NCBI RefSeq assembly: GCF_900120375.1
Contig: NZ_LT635480.1
Location: forward strand, 248,001 to 312,000
Direction: 5' to 3'
Length of the DNA: 64,000 bases
DNA from: Ndongobacter massiliensis
GTDB lineage: Bacteria; Bacillota; Clostridia; Tissierellales; Peptoniphilaceae
Positions within the stretch are counted from its first letter, which is position 1, and every line of letters begins with the position of its first letter. The position numbers and the translations under genes were made by a program. This document shows positions 1 to 7,077 of this stretch, in pieces. Under the pieces are notes generated by a model that saw nothing but the letters and a program-made list of their open reading frames with translations, had not been told where the DNA came from and made no database searches.

Positions 1-933
1 GGGGAATCCGGATGTGGCAAGTCAACGTTGGCGCGCGCCATCTTGGGGCTTTACGAAGGCGTGGAGGGTTCCGCAAAGTTGGACGGAGAAGAATTGGTCG
101 GCATGGATAAATCGCGGCGTCGGGCGCTTTCACCGCGGATGCAGATGATTTTTCAGGACCCCTACAGTTCACTCAATCCGCGTATGACCGCGCGGGCGAT
201 GATTGAAGAACCGTTGATCAATCACCCGGAGTTACCGCAGTCCGCCAATCGCGACGAGAGCGTTCGGCGGGTAATGGAAGAATGCGGACTCGCATCCTAT
301 CATGCGGAGCGTTATGCGCATGAATTTTCCGGCGGCCAGCGGCAGCGCATTGGCATTGCTCGCGCGCTGGTGCTGGATCCGGATATTATCTTTTGCGACG
401 AAGCGGTCTCCGCGCTCGACGTGTCCATTCAGGGGCAAATCATCAATCTGCTCATGGATTTGCAAAAGGAACGCGGGTTTTCCTACGTATTTATCTCACA
501 CGACTTATCCGTCGTCGAGCATATTTCCCACCGCGTCGGCGTAATGTATTTGGGCGGATTTGTAGAAATGGCGGGCAAAGAGGCGCTTTTTGCCACCCCC
601 ATGCATCCGTATACGAAGGCGCTGATGTCCGCCGCACCGGTTGCCGATCCGCGCGCCCAACATGATCGCATCCTATTGACCGGCGATTTGCCTTCTCCGG
701 CGGATCCACCAACCGGTTGTAAATTTCACACGCGCTGTCCGTTCGCTACGGAGCGCTGTCGCTGTGAGACGCCACTTTTACGCGCAGTCGGAGAAACCGC
801 TGATGACGTTCAACCGCATTTTGTCGCGTGTCATTACGCGGAGCAGCTGAAAGACACCACGGCTGCCGATTGGGAAAAAGCGGCTGCCGTGTCCAGCGAG
901 GCCATGGCTGGGAATGCCGCGCCCGGCGAATAG
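1..933 (+). CDS. Oligopeptide/dipeptide ABC transporter ATP-binding protein (OppF/DppF type), 5' partial
   Basis: The reading frame is already open at base 1 and begins inside the Walker A loop (GESGCGKS), so about 45-50 residues lie outside the window. It hydrolyses ATP to drive import of oligopeptides with two membrane subunits and a binding protein. Visible: signature FSGGQRQR, Walker B IIFCDEAVSALD, and the C-terminal oligopeptide/dipeptide transporter extension (PSPADPPTGC...CPFATERC) typical of OppD/OppF. It is probably the last gene of an opp/dpp operon, since a hairpin terminator follows at once. Family assignment is firm; the peptide substrate and OppF versus DppF cannot be settled without the neighbours. 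Confidence 0.93.
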   Translation, partial: GESGCGKSTLARAILGLYEGVEGSAKLDGEELVGMDKSRRRALSPRMQMIFQDPYSSLNPRMTARAMIEEPLINHPELPQSANRDESVRRVMEECGLASYHAERYAHEFSGGQRQRIGIARALVLDPDIIFCDEAVSALDVSIQGQIINLLMDLQKERGFSYVFISHDLSVVEHISHRVGVMYLGGFVEMAGKEALFATPMHPYTKALMSAAPVADPRAQHDRILLTGDLPSPADPPTGCKFHTRCPFATERCRCETPLLRAVGETADDVQPHFVACHYAEQLKDTTAADWEKAAAVSSEAMAGNAAPGE

Positions 934-972
934 GGCGGGAAAAGAGCGAAAACATTCAATCGATGTGAAACG

Positions 973-1020
973 AAGAAAGTTTACTGCGTGTTACGACACC
1001 ATGTGGACTTTCTTTTTTTT
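973..1020 (+). terminator. Rho-independent terminator of the opp-type operon
   Basis: Arms AAGAAAGT (973-980) and ACTTTCTT (1007-1014) are fully complementary and are followed by a run of T to 1020. A small GTG/CAC stem sits inside the loop. It ends the preceding ABC gene before the GntR promoter. Confidence 0.7.
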
Positions 1021-1091
1021 GCATCGATTCTTGTAACTCTTTTGGTGTCGACGCAAGGTGCCGTTCTTGTCGAAAAACTTTTTTATTGCCC

Positions 1092-1150
1092 TTGACATGC
1101 GCAAAGTAAATTTGTATACTACACATGTACTTAATTACTTGAGTAACTAA
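1092..1150 (+). promoter_or_regulatory. SigA-type promoter and probable GntR (YtrA-type) operator
   Basis: TTGACA at 1092-1097 and TATACT at 1115-1120 are separated by 17 bp, a near-consensus vegetative promoter. Just downstream, 1131-1150 is an imperfect 20-bp palindrome in which 8 of 10 pairs match, placed where a repressor would block transcription start. The next gene encodes a GntR repressor, so autoregulation is inferred. Confidence 0.75.
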
Positions 1151-1168
1151 CCAAGAAGGAAGAGGAGA

Positions 1169-1549
1169 ATGAAAATTGAAGACCACAATGCAAAGCCATT
1201 ATTTCTTCAGATTCGTGACGGATTGGAGACGGCAATTTTGAGTGGGACCTATGGTCCCGAGATGCAGATTCCCTCGACGACGGAGCTGTCGCTCGCGTAC
1301 AAGATCAACCCGGCGACGGCGCTCAAGGGAGTCAATGCGTTGGTGGATGAGGGAATTTTGTATAAACAACGCGGGATCGGTATTTTTGTCTGTGCAGACG
1401 CGCCGGCACGCCTGCGCAAAAAACGACGCCTTTCTTTTCGGGAGGATTATATTCGGCCCTTGAAGGAAGAGGCGTTACGCCTTGGAATTTCTACCGAGGA
1501 ACTCATTCACTGGATCAACCAGGAAGGAAGTGAAAATGCAAACCATTGA
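1169..1549 (+). CDS. GntR family transcriptional regulator, YtrA-like
   Basis: 126 aa, the short GntR type with a winged helix at about residues 10-75 (PLFLQIRDGLETAI, IPSTTELS, ALVDEGILYKQRGIG) and only a short C-terminal helical tail. Such proteins repress ABC transporter operons that respond to cell-envelope stress. The start is set by an AGGAAGAGGAG ribosome binding site. It overlaps the next ABC gene by 14 bp, so the two are translationally coupled. The upstream palindrome at 1131-1150 is the likely binding site. Confidence 0.92.
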   Translation: MKIEDHNAKPLFLQIRDGLETAILSGTYGPEMQIPSTTELSLAYKINPATALKGVNALVDEGILYKQRGIGIFVCADAPARLRKKRRLSFREDYIRPLKEEALRLGISTEELIHWINQEGSENANH

Positions 1550-2420
1550 AATACGGGGACTTACGAAAAGGTTTAAGCGGCTACGCGCCGTTGATCAACT
1601 GGATCTCACATTGGAAAAGGGTAAAATTTATGGGCTGCTTGGCAGAAATGGCGCCGGAAAATCCACGTTGCTGAACTTGATCAGCGGGCGTCTGCGACCC
1701 ACTTCCGGTGCGATCCTTTTTGACGGCAGAGAAAAAGCGACACCTGCCGACTATCAGGCGCTTTATCACGCAAGCAGTGAGAATTTGCTGCCGCCATCGA
1801 TGAAGGTGCGTGACATCTTCCGAATGACGCAGACCTATTTTCCGTCTTTCGATACCGAAGGCGCGATGGCGGATGCCCGGCATTTCGACCTCGATGTGAA
1901 TCAAAAATTCCACAAACTCTCGACCGGATATGCGTCCATTACCAAGACGATCCTGGCGCTGCGCACGCATGCCGACTTTCTATTTTTGGATGAGCCGACG
2001 TTAGGACATGATGCCGTCAATCGTGAAGTTTTTTATCGGCGCGTTTTGGAACAATTTGCGGAAGATCAAAATACCATCGTCCTGTCTTCACATCTTATTA
2101 ATGAATTGAGCCCCCTTGTCGAAGAAGTCCTATTTATTGATCATGGAAAACTGCTGTTGCAGGAATCCGCCGAATCGCTGTTGGCGCGGCATTGTCGCAT
2201 CAGCGGCCCCGTCGAAACTCTTCGCGCGGCATTGGATGGCGAGCGGGTATTGAAAACGGAGCAGGTCGGTGCGCTCATGCAGGCGATTGTTGCCGCTCCG
2301 GAAGAGGAATTGCGCCGGAAAATGAATCTACAGGAAGTCGAAATCACGGCGGTGGATCTGCAGGAACTCTTCATTGCGATTACCGGAACCGCCGCAAGAG
2401 AGCAGGGGGGGAGAAAATGA
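1536..2420 (+). CDS. ABC transporter ATP-binding protein (YtrB-like)
   Basis: 294 aa starting at the ATG preceded by AGGAAGGAAG inside the end of the GntR gene. Walker A GRNGAGKS and Walker B FLFLDEPTLGHD are intact. The signature region reads LSTGYASITK rather than LSGGQ, a degeneration seen in the YtrB/EcsA-like subgroup that pairs with GntR regulators. It energises the membrane protein encoded next, whose start overlaps its stop (ATGA). The substrate is unknown; envelope-stress or antibiotic-responsive transport is the usual role of this arrangement. Confidence 0.9.
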   Translation: MQTIEIRGLTKRFKRLRAVDQLDLTLEKGKIYGLLGRNGAGKSTLLNLISGRLRPTSGAILFDGREKATPADYQALYHASSENLLPPSMKVRDIFRMTQTYFPSFDTEGAMADARHFDLDVNQKFHKLSTGYASITKTILALRTHADFLFLDEPTLGHDAVNREVFYRRVLEQFAEDQNTIVLSSHLINELSPLVEEVLFIDHGKLLLQESAESLLARHCRISGPVETLRAALDGERVLKTEQVGALMQAIVAAPEEELRRKMNLQEVEITAVDLQELFIAITGTAAREQGGRK

Positions 2421-3181
2421 AGGTATGCACTAGTGTCCATGCCATTGGCAGGAGAAAACTGAAAACGCTGGGTTGGCTCTATTTGGGGATGCTTCTGTTT
2501 CTCCTAGTCTGTTCCCTGCTCGTTGGATTGTGGTCCTCCATGAGTAAAGAAGCGGTGCGGTTATCCGTACAGAATATGGATGGCGTCTTTTTCCTCTATT
2601 TGTTTTGTACCGTTGCATTCGGCTTTCGCGAAGACTTTCATGTCCTGCTTCAAAACAGTGTCGCGCCTCGTACGCGAGGGGTGCATCTGCTCAGCGCAGG
2701 CGCTTTGACAGCGGTTGTCGCCTTCGCAGCCGCGCTCAGTTTTCACTTTGTCTCGCAGGGAATGTCACATTTTCTGCCCCTGGACTTTCTTGATGTTTAT
2801 AATGCCCAGCCGACTGGAACGGTGGATTTTGTCGGCTTGGCAGCAGCAGAGTTCTCGGTCGCCCTGCAATTCGTACCCCTTGCTCTTCTCTTCGGCATCA
2901 TCAATTATCGGATGGGTGGGGGATGGAAAGCGGCCATCTTTTGGGGCTGTCTCTATCTGGCATTTGGCATGTTCGTCGCAGGGATTGGCTTTATCGGCGG
3001 ATTTACCCCGGAAGCGCTGCGTTGGCTTGCGGACACGCCCTTTGTTAAAGCGCTGTTGCAGATATTTACATGGTTTCATCAATCTGCGTGGCACACGGCT
3101 CTTTTCCATTTAATCGGTGTCGTTCTCTTGGGTTGCATTGCTGCACTTTGCACGAATCGCCTGCAGATGCGCGTAAAATAA
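2417..3181 (+). CDS. Hypothetical ABC transporter membrane subunit
   Basis: 254 aa with about six hydrophobic segments (residues ~20-40, 55-70, 90-110, 135-155, 170-195, 225-247 from the ATG at 2417). No family signature is recognised by eye. The 4-bp overlap with the ATPase gene and the membrane character make it the permease partner of the YtrB-like ATPase. It is the last gene of the three-gene GntR operon; a terminator follows. Confidence 0.8.
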   Translation: MKVCTSVHAIGRRKLKTLGWLYLGMLLFLLVCSLLVGLWSSMSKEAVRLSVQNMDGVFFLYLFCTVAFGFREDFHVLLQNSVAPRTRGVHLLSAGALTAVVAFAAALSFHFVSQGMSHFLPLDFLDVYNAQPTGTVDFVGLAAAEFSVALQFVPLALLFGIINYRMGGGWKAAIFWGCLYLAFGMFVAGIGFIGGFTPEALRWLADTPFVKALLQIFTWFHQSAWHTALFHLIGVVLLGCIAALCTNRLQMRVK

Positions 3182-3247
3182 GAAAGAAGATAAAAAAGAG
3201 CCCCTTTTCGGTGACTTCAATTAGGGATTTTTAATCTCTGAAATAAT

Positions 3248-3285
3248 CGGCATAACTTACGACGATGTAGGTTATGCCGTTTTTT
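3248..3285 (+). terminator. Rho-independent terminator after the GntR-ABC operon
   Basis: CGGCATAAC (3248-3256) pairs perfectly with GTTATGCCG (3271-3279) and is followed by TTTTTT. It also overlaps the 3' end of the minus-strand recombinase remnant, marking the host/island junction. Confidence 0.75.
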
Positions 3286-3499
3286 CTTTGTCTACTGGGA
3301 TAGCAACCGCACCAATAAAATTCCAATGGATGTAGATAGTCTGCTTTTTAGCTCTTGTTTCCGGCACCTTTTCAAGTTTGTAAACATTAACATGGATATT
3401 GCAATTACTGATGCAATAGCGTTCACTGTCACAGGCAAATCCATCTGCAAAAGTTACAGATAGACTGGAGGGGTAGAGAAATTCATAATTTTGCGGCAT
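3272..3499 (-). pseudogene. Serine recombinase C-terminal remnant (DUF4368-like tail)
   Basis: A 75-codon frame whose second half (VYKLEKVPETRAKKQTIYIH then WNFIGAV) matches the pattern of the extreme C-terminus of TnpX/TndX-type recombinases (DUF4368: V.E...KR.Q.I.IY.NFIG). No catalytic or zinc-ribbon domain is present, so it is a tail fragment. The first ~30 residues do not look homologous. It abuts the end of the preceding operon, suggesting an element end or former insertion point. The assignment rests on a short motif. Confidence 0.5.
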
Positions 3500-3543
3500 A
3501 ATAACGCTATATTTTCGAGATAATTCCGATAAGGAGATGCAAT

Positions 3544-3780
3544 ATGGGATTTCCAGAAGAAATTAAGAGAATCAGACAGAGATGTTTTTTAACACAGAAG
3601 GACTTTGCCAAAGAAATACAGGTGGCATTTTCTACAGTTAATAGATGGGAAGGCGGTAAAGCAAAGCCGAACCTTATTGCAATGAAAAACATTAAGGAGT
3701 TCTGCCTTAAGAACGATGTGGGCTATACAGGTGTTGAAGAAGCCTGGCTTGATTTTAAGGTGGAGGGAAAATCGAAATGA
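3544..3780 (+). CDS. XRE-family HTH regulator of a type I restriction-modification locus
   Basis: 78 aa with a Cro/CI-type helix-turn-helix at about residues 5-55 (EIKRIRQRCFLTQKDFAKEI, VAFSTVNRWEGGKAKPN). A good ribosome binding site (AAGGAGA) precedes the ATG. It overlaps the following hsdM by 4 bp (ATGA). Small HTH proteins of this type often precede hsdM and probably control it. Confidence 0.8.
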   Translation: MGFPEEIKRIRQRCFLTQKDFAKEIQVAFSTVNRWEGGKAKPNLIAMKNIKEFCLKNDVGYTGVEEAWLDFKVEGKSK

Positions 3781-4529
3781 TTAATATAAGAAAACTTGAG
3801 TCAGATTTATGGGAATCTGCAGATTTATTACGTGCAGGTTCAAAACTGACATCAAATCAATATTGTATGCCGGTGCTTGGACTGATTTTCCTACGCTACG
3901 CATATAGCAGATACAAGATGGTTGAAGCAGAAATCTTAAAAGGACGTCCATCTCGTGGTGGTCGAGTTATGCCTGTTGAGGCAAGTGACTTCGCAGCGAA
4001 GAGTGCGTTATATCTTCCTAAAGAAGCACAGTACGATTATTTGTTAAATCTTCCAGAAGATATCTCAGCTGCCGGACTTGTTAATAAAGACGGTCACAGC
4101 ATGAATAGTTTAGGAGAAGTTGTCAATAACGCGATGCAGCTCATTGAGGATCAGAGTGAACAGTTAGTCGGCGTGCTTCCTAAAAGCTATACTGATTTCT
4201 CAGATGAGATTTTGTCAGAACTTCTTCGTATATTTAATAACTCTGCTCTTGATGCAGTCGGAGGAGATATCATTGGAAGAATCTATGAGTACTTCTTAAA
4301 TAAATTTGCAAAGAACATCGCATCCGATGATGGTGTTTTCTTTACGCCTAAGTCTCTGGTAAAGATGATTGTGAATATTATCGAACCTACAAGTGGTGTC
4401 TTACTCGACCCTGCTTGTGGATTTCGTGTCATAATAGTGATAGAGGCAAATAGTTATGTAAATATAAGAAGTTCAAGACTTCTACCAAAGTTTAAAACTC
4501 AAAAAATAAATAGTTGGTGTGCTGCTTAG
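3777..4529 (+). pseudogene. Truncated type I restriction-modification methyltransferase (HsdM N-terminal part)
   Basis: Residues 1-217 are a normal HsdM N-terminal helical domain and the start of the methylase domain (RKLESDLWESADLLR, FFTPKSLVKMIV, VLLDPACG). The canonical DPACGSGG SAM-binding motif is cut after DPACG; the remaining ~35 codons (FRVIIVIEANSYVN...) are unrelated. The NPPY motif, the rest of HsdM, and the specificity and restriction subunits are absent, so the product should be inactive. The break near 4427 coincides with the start of an AT-rich insert carrying a KilA-N gene. Confidence 0.85.
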
Positions 4530-4567
4530 AGTAATGATTATATAATAATTATTGTAAAGAGCACACC
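4516..4567. repeat. Long inverted repeat upstream of the KilA-N gene
   Basis: GGTGTGCT (4516-4523) pairs with AGCACACC (4560-4567). The AT-rich interior (about 4531-4556) is itself largely self-complementary, giving an almost continuous hairpin. There is no T-tract. It may be an element end, operator or leader structure. Confidence 0.5.
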
Positions 4568-4586
4568 AGTATAAGGAGGGAGTAAA

Positions 4587-5432
4587 ATGTCAAAAATCAA
4601 TAAAGAGCAAATTTCTGCTAAGGGATTTTCAATTCAAGTTTATACTGAAGATTTTAAAAATGATTATATAAGCTTAACGGATATAGCAAAATATAAAAAT
4701 ACAGATGATCCAAGATTTGTTATCCAAAACTGGATGAGAAATAGAAACACTCTTGAATTTATGGGGCTATGGGAAATTTTAAACAATCCAAATTTTAACC
4801 GTGTGCAATTCGACACGTTTAGAAATGAGGCAGGGTTGAATAGATTCACTATGACACCACAAAAATGGATTGATTCCACAAATGCTATTGGAATAATTTC
4901 AAAATCAGGAAGATATGGTGGAACCTATGCACATTATGATCTTGCAATGGAATTTGCTTCATGGATTTCACCAGAATTTAAGCTTTATATTATTCAAGAC
5001 TATAAGAGACTTAAGTCAGACGAAAATTCAAGACTATCACTGGGGTGGAATCTTAATCGCGAAATTTCCAAGATTAACTATAAAATCCATACAGATGCAA
5101 TTAAAGAATACTTGCTTAAAGATTTAACTAATGATCAATTATCTTTTAAATATGCAAGTGAGGCGGATATGCTAAATGTAGCTTTATTTAATAAAAGAGC
5201 AAGCACTTGGCGAAAAGAAAATCCTGACCTAAAAGGAAATATGAGAGATTATGCAAGTCTTAATGAACTATTAGTACTTGCAAATATGGAAAGCTATAAT
5301 GCAGTTCTTATCGGTAAAGGTATGGATCAAAAAGAAAGAATGAAAGAACTTAGAAAACTTGCTAGAACACAGTTGATGTCACTTGAAAAACTTGGTGATA
5401 GTAGTATTAAAAAATTAGAAGGAAAGAAATAA
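4587..5432 (+). CDS. KilA-N domain-containing protein
   Basis: 281 aa. The N-terminal half carries a KilA-N type DNA-binding domain (DYISLTDIAKYKN, FVIQNWMRNRNTLEF, GIISKSGRYGGTYAHYDLAM, FASWISPEFK), as in phage antirepressor-type proteins. The C-terminal half is helical and lysine-rich without a recognised family. A strong AAGGAGGGAG site precedes the start. The gene is very AT-rich compared with the flanks and sits in the hsdM break, indicating horizontal origin. Confidence 0.85.
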   Translation: MSKINKEQISAKGFSIQVYTEDFKNDYISLTDIAKYKNTDDPRFVIQNWMRNRNTLEFMGLWEILNNPNFNRVQFDTFRNEAGLNRFTMTPQKWIDSTNAIGIISKSGRYGGTYAHYDLAMEFASWISPEFKLYIIQDYKRLKSDENSRLSLGWNLNREISKINYKIHTDAIKEYLLKDLTNDQLSFKYASEADMLNVALFNKRASTWRKENPDLKGNMRDYASLNELLVLANMESYNAVLIGKGMDQKERMKELRKLARTQLMSLEKLGDSSIKKLEGKK

Positions 5433-5491
5433 TAATTTTCAAATAAAAAGCACATCAGTTACCAAATAAATATATATTTCTGGAGAAAGTA

Positions 5492-5932
5492 ATGAATGTT
5501 AGAGAAATGAATATTAATGATATTAATAAAGTTATTGACCTGTATATTAAATATTATAATAAAATTGAAAAGTCCTGTTGGACAGAAAAAACAGCTTTTA
5601 AAAGAATACATCAAGTATTAACCATGGAGGATTCATTTTCATTAATTTTGGAAGATAATGAAAACAAAGCCATGGGTTTTGTTATGGGATAATTTAAGCA
5701 ATATGATGATATTGTAGGGTATACTCTTGAAGAAATTATAATTGAATATGATGAACAAAATAAAGGTTATGGAAGTAAACTTTTAAAGGCGATTGAGGAA
5801 TTAGCTGTGAAGGAGGGGGCAGCCTGTATTGAATTACAAGCAGTTAACGACAAGATGCATTCCCATTTTTATGATAAAGCAGGTTACTTAGATTCTGAGA
5901 GCTTTGTAAATAAAGTAAAGTGGCTTGACTAA
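5492..5932 (+). pseudogene. GNAT family acetyltransferase with an in-frame stop codon
   Basis: Translation from 5492 gives the first ~66 residues of a GNAT fold, ending ...MGFVMG at a TAA (5690-5692). The same frame resumes directly (FKQYDDIVGYTLEEIIIEYD then EQNKGYGSKLLKAIEEL) and runs to a TAA at 5930-5932, covering the acetyl-CoA loop (Q-N-K-G-Y-G-S) and the C-terminal half. One base substitution therefore splits an otherwise complete gene of about 146 codons. Unless suppressed or read through, it is inactive. Confidence 0.85.
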
Positions 5933-6020
5933 CATTCGATGGAATTAGCAATCCACCAGCTTAAAAAAATCATTGAGTTCCAGAACTGTTGTCATTTACT
6001 AAGAAATGATAATACCGAAA

Positions 6021-6090
6021 TTGATACAATTTAACGATTATAAAAGAGCGGTTGCTTAGGGGGGTTCAAAAGTTTTTAGGGGTGTGCAAG
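6021..6090. repeat. Junction motif copy 1: TTGATACA plus GGGT-type iterons
   Basis: TTGATACAATTT near 6021 is followed by GGGTTCAAAA (6062-6071) and a weaker GGGTGTGCAA (6080-6089). Related arrangements occur at 16379-16460 and 24949-25006. The rest of the 371-bp gap 5933-6303 holds the Bce operator candidate and no gene that I can see. Confidence 0.45.
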
Positions 6091-6153
6091 CCTTAAAAAA
6101 CAGAAAAATCAACCGATTTCATAAACACCATTTTGCGGGTTCTATCTCTAAAG

Positions 6154-6170
6154 CTTACATCAACTGTAAG
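6154..6170 (+). promoter_or_regulatory. Candidate BceR-type operator
   Basis: CTTACA (6154-6159) and TGTAAG (6165-6170) form a perfect inverted repeat with 5-bp spacing. Reported BceR operators are of the TNACA-spacer-TGTAA type (established knowledge, recalled). Its position about 130 bp upstream of the transporter genes fits autoregulation by the response regulator encoded in the same cluster. Confidence 0.5.
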
Positions 6171-6303
6171 TGTTATTCTCTCCTATTCGATGTTACGATC
6201 AATACATCAAGAGCAGGCATTTTTAGAAAATCTACTGCGACTCCCACATGACAGATTTATGTAGTAGCTTATTGTCTTCGCTCAAGAAAAGGAGATGTTT
6301 TTA

Positions 6304-7077
6304 ATGCAAACAATACTAAACGTTCAGTCGTTAAAAAAATATTACGGAAAAGATCCGAATGTAACAAAAGCCTTGGATGGCGTGTCATTTCAAGTCATGC
6401 AAGGCGAATTTTTAGGCATCATGGGAGCGAGCGGCTCAGGTAAGACGACACTCCTTAATTGTCTGGCAACCATCATCAAGCCGACAGCGGGCTCCATTCA
6501 TATGCAGAACATGGAACTAAGCAACCTAAGAGAAGATGAGCTGGCAAACTACAGGGGCAACGAAATCGGATATTTGTTTCAAAATTTTGAGCTGATTGAC
6601 AACTTAACAGCTAAAGAAAATATTCTCTTGCCTCTTTCCCTGCATAATGTTTCCGAGAAAGAAAGCGCACAGAGATTAAATCTGTTATCCGACTGCTTGG
6701 ATATAAAAGATGTGCTTAACAAATTCCCATCTCAGATGTCGGGCGGTCAAAAACAAAGGGTGGCGGCTGCTCGTGCCTTGATTTTGAATCCAAATATTGT
6801 TTTTGCGGATGAGCCCACAGGGGCCCTCGATTCTAAAAATGCAAGAATTCTAATGGAACGATTAGCCAAAATGAACGCCATGGAAAAAACGACGATTCTC
6901 ATGGTCACTCATAATTCTTATGCGGCAAGTTTTTGTAATCGGATTCTTTTTATTCAGGATGGGAAGCTTTATCACGAAATCAGACGAGACCGTCCACGGG
7001 AAACACAGGAAGATTTCTACCAAAGAATCTTGAAAGTGATGTCCACCTTTGCCGGAGGTGATCAGTATGTTTTCTAA
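6304..7077 (+). CDS. BceA-like ABC transporter ATP-binding protein
   Basis: 257 aa. Walker A GASGSGKTT, signature MSGGQKQRVAAARAL, Walker B IVFADEPTGALDSKN; the GALDSKN ending is typical of the LolD/BceA (MacB-like) ATPases. The ATG at 6304 is preferred to an earlier ATG at 6295 because AAAAGGAG ends at 6294, giving 9-bp spacing. It powers a peptide-antibiotic resistance transporter with the BceB-like permease encoded next, with which it overlaps by 11 bp. Confidence 0.92.
   Translation: MQTILNVQSLKKYYGKDPNVTKALDGVSFQVMQGEFLGIMGASGSGKTTLLNCLATIIKPTAGSIHMQNMELSNLREDELANYRGNEIGYLFQNFELIDNLTAKENILLPLSLHNVSEKESAQRLNLLSDCLDIKDVLNKFPSQMSGGQKQRVAAARALILNPNIVFADEPTGALDSKNARILMERLAKMNAMEKTTILMVTHNSYAASFCNRILFIQDGKLYHEIRRDRPRETQEDFYQRILKVMSTFAGGDQYVF

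Noticed and set aside
1581-1970. Minus-strand open frame of 129 codons
   Set aside because: Shadow of the YtrB-like ATPase gene, whose Walker motifs are unambiguous in the other strand.
4516-4567. Inverted repeat before the KilA-N gene as a riboswitch
   Set aside because: AT-rich simple hairpin without conserved loops, and only one copy; element end or operator is as likely.
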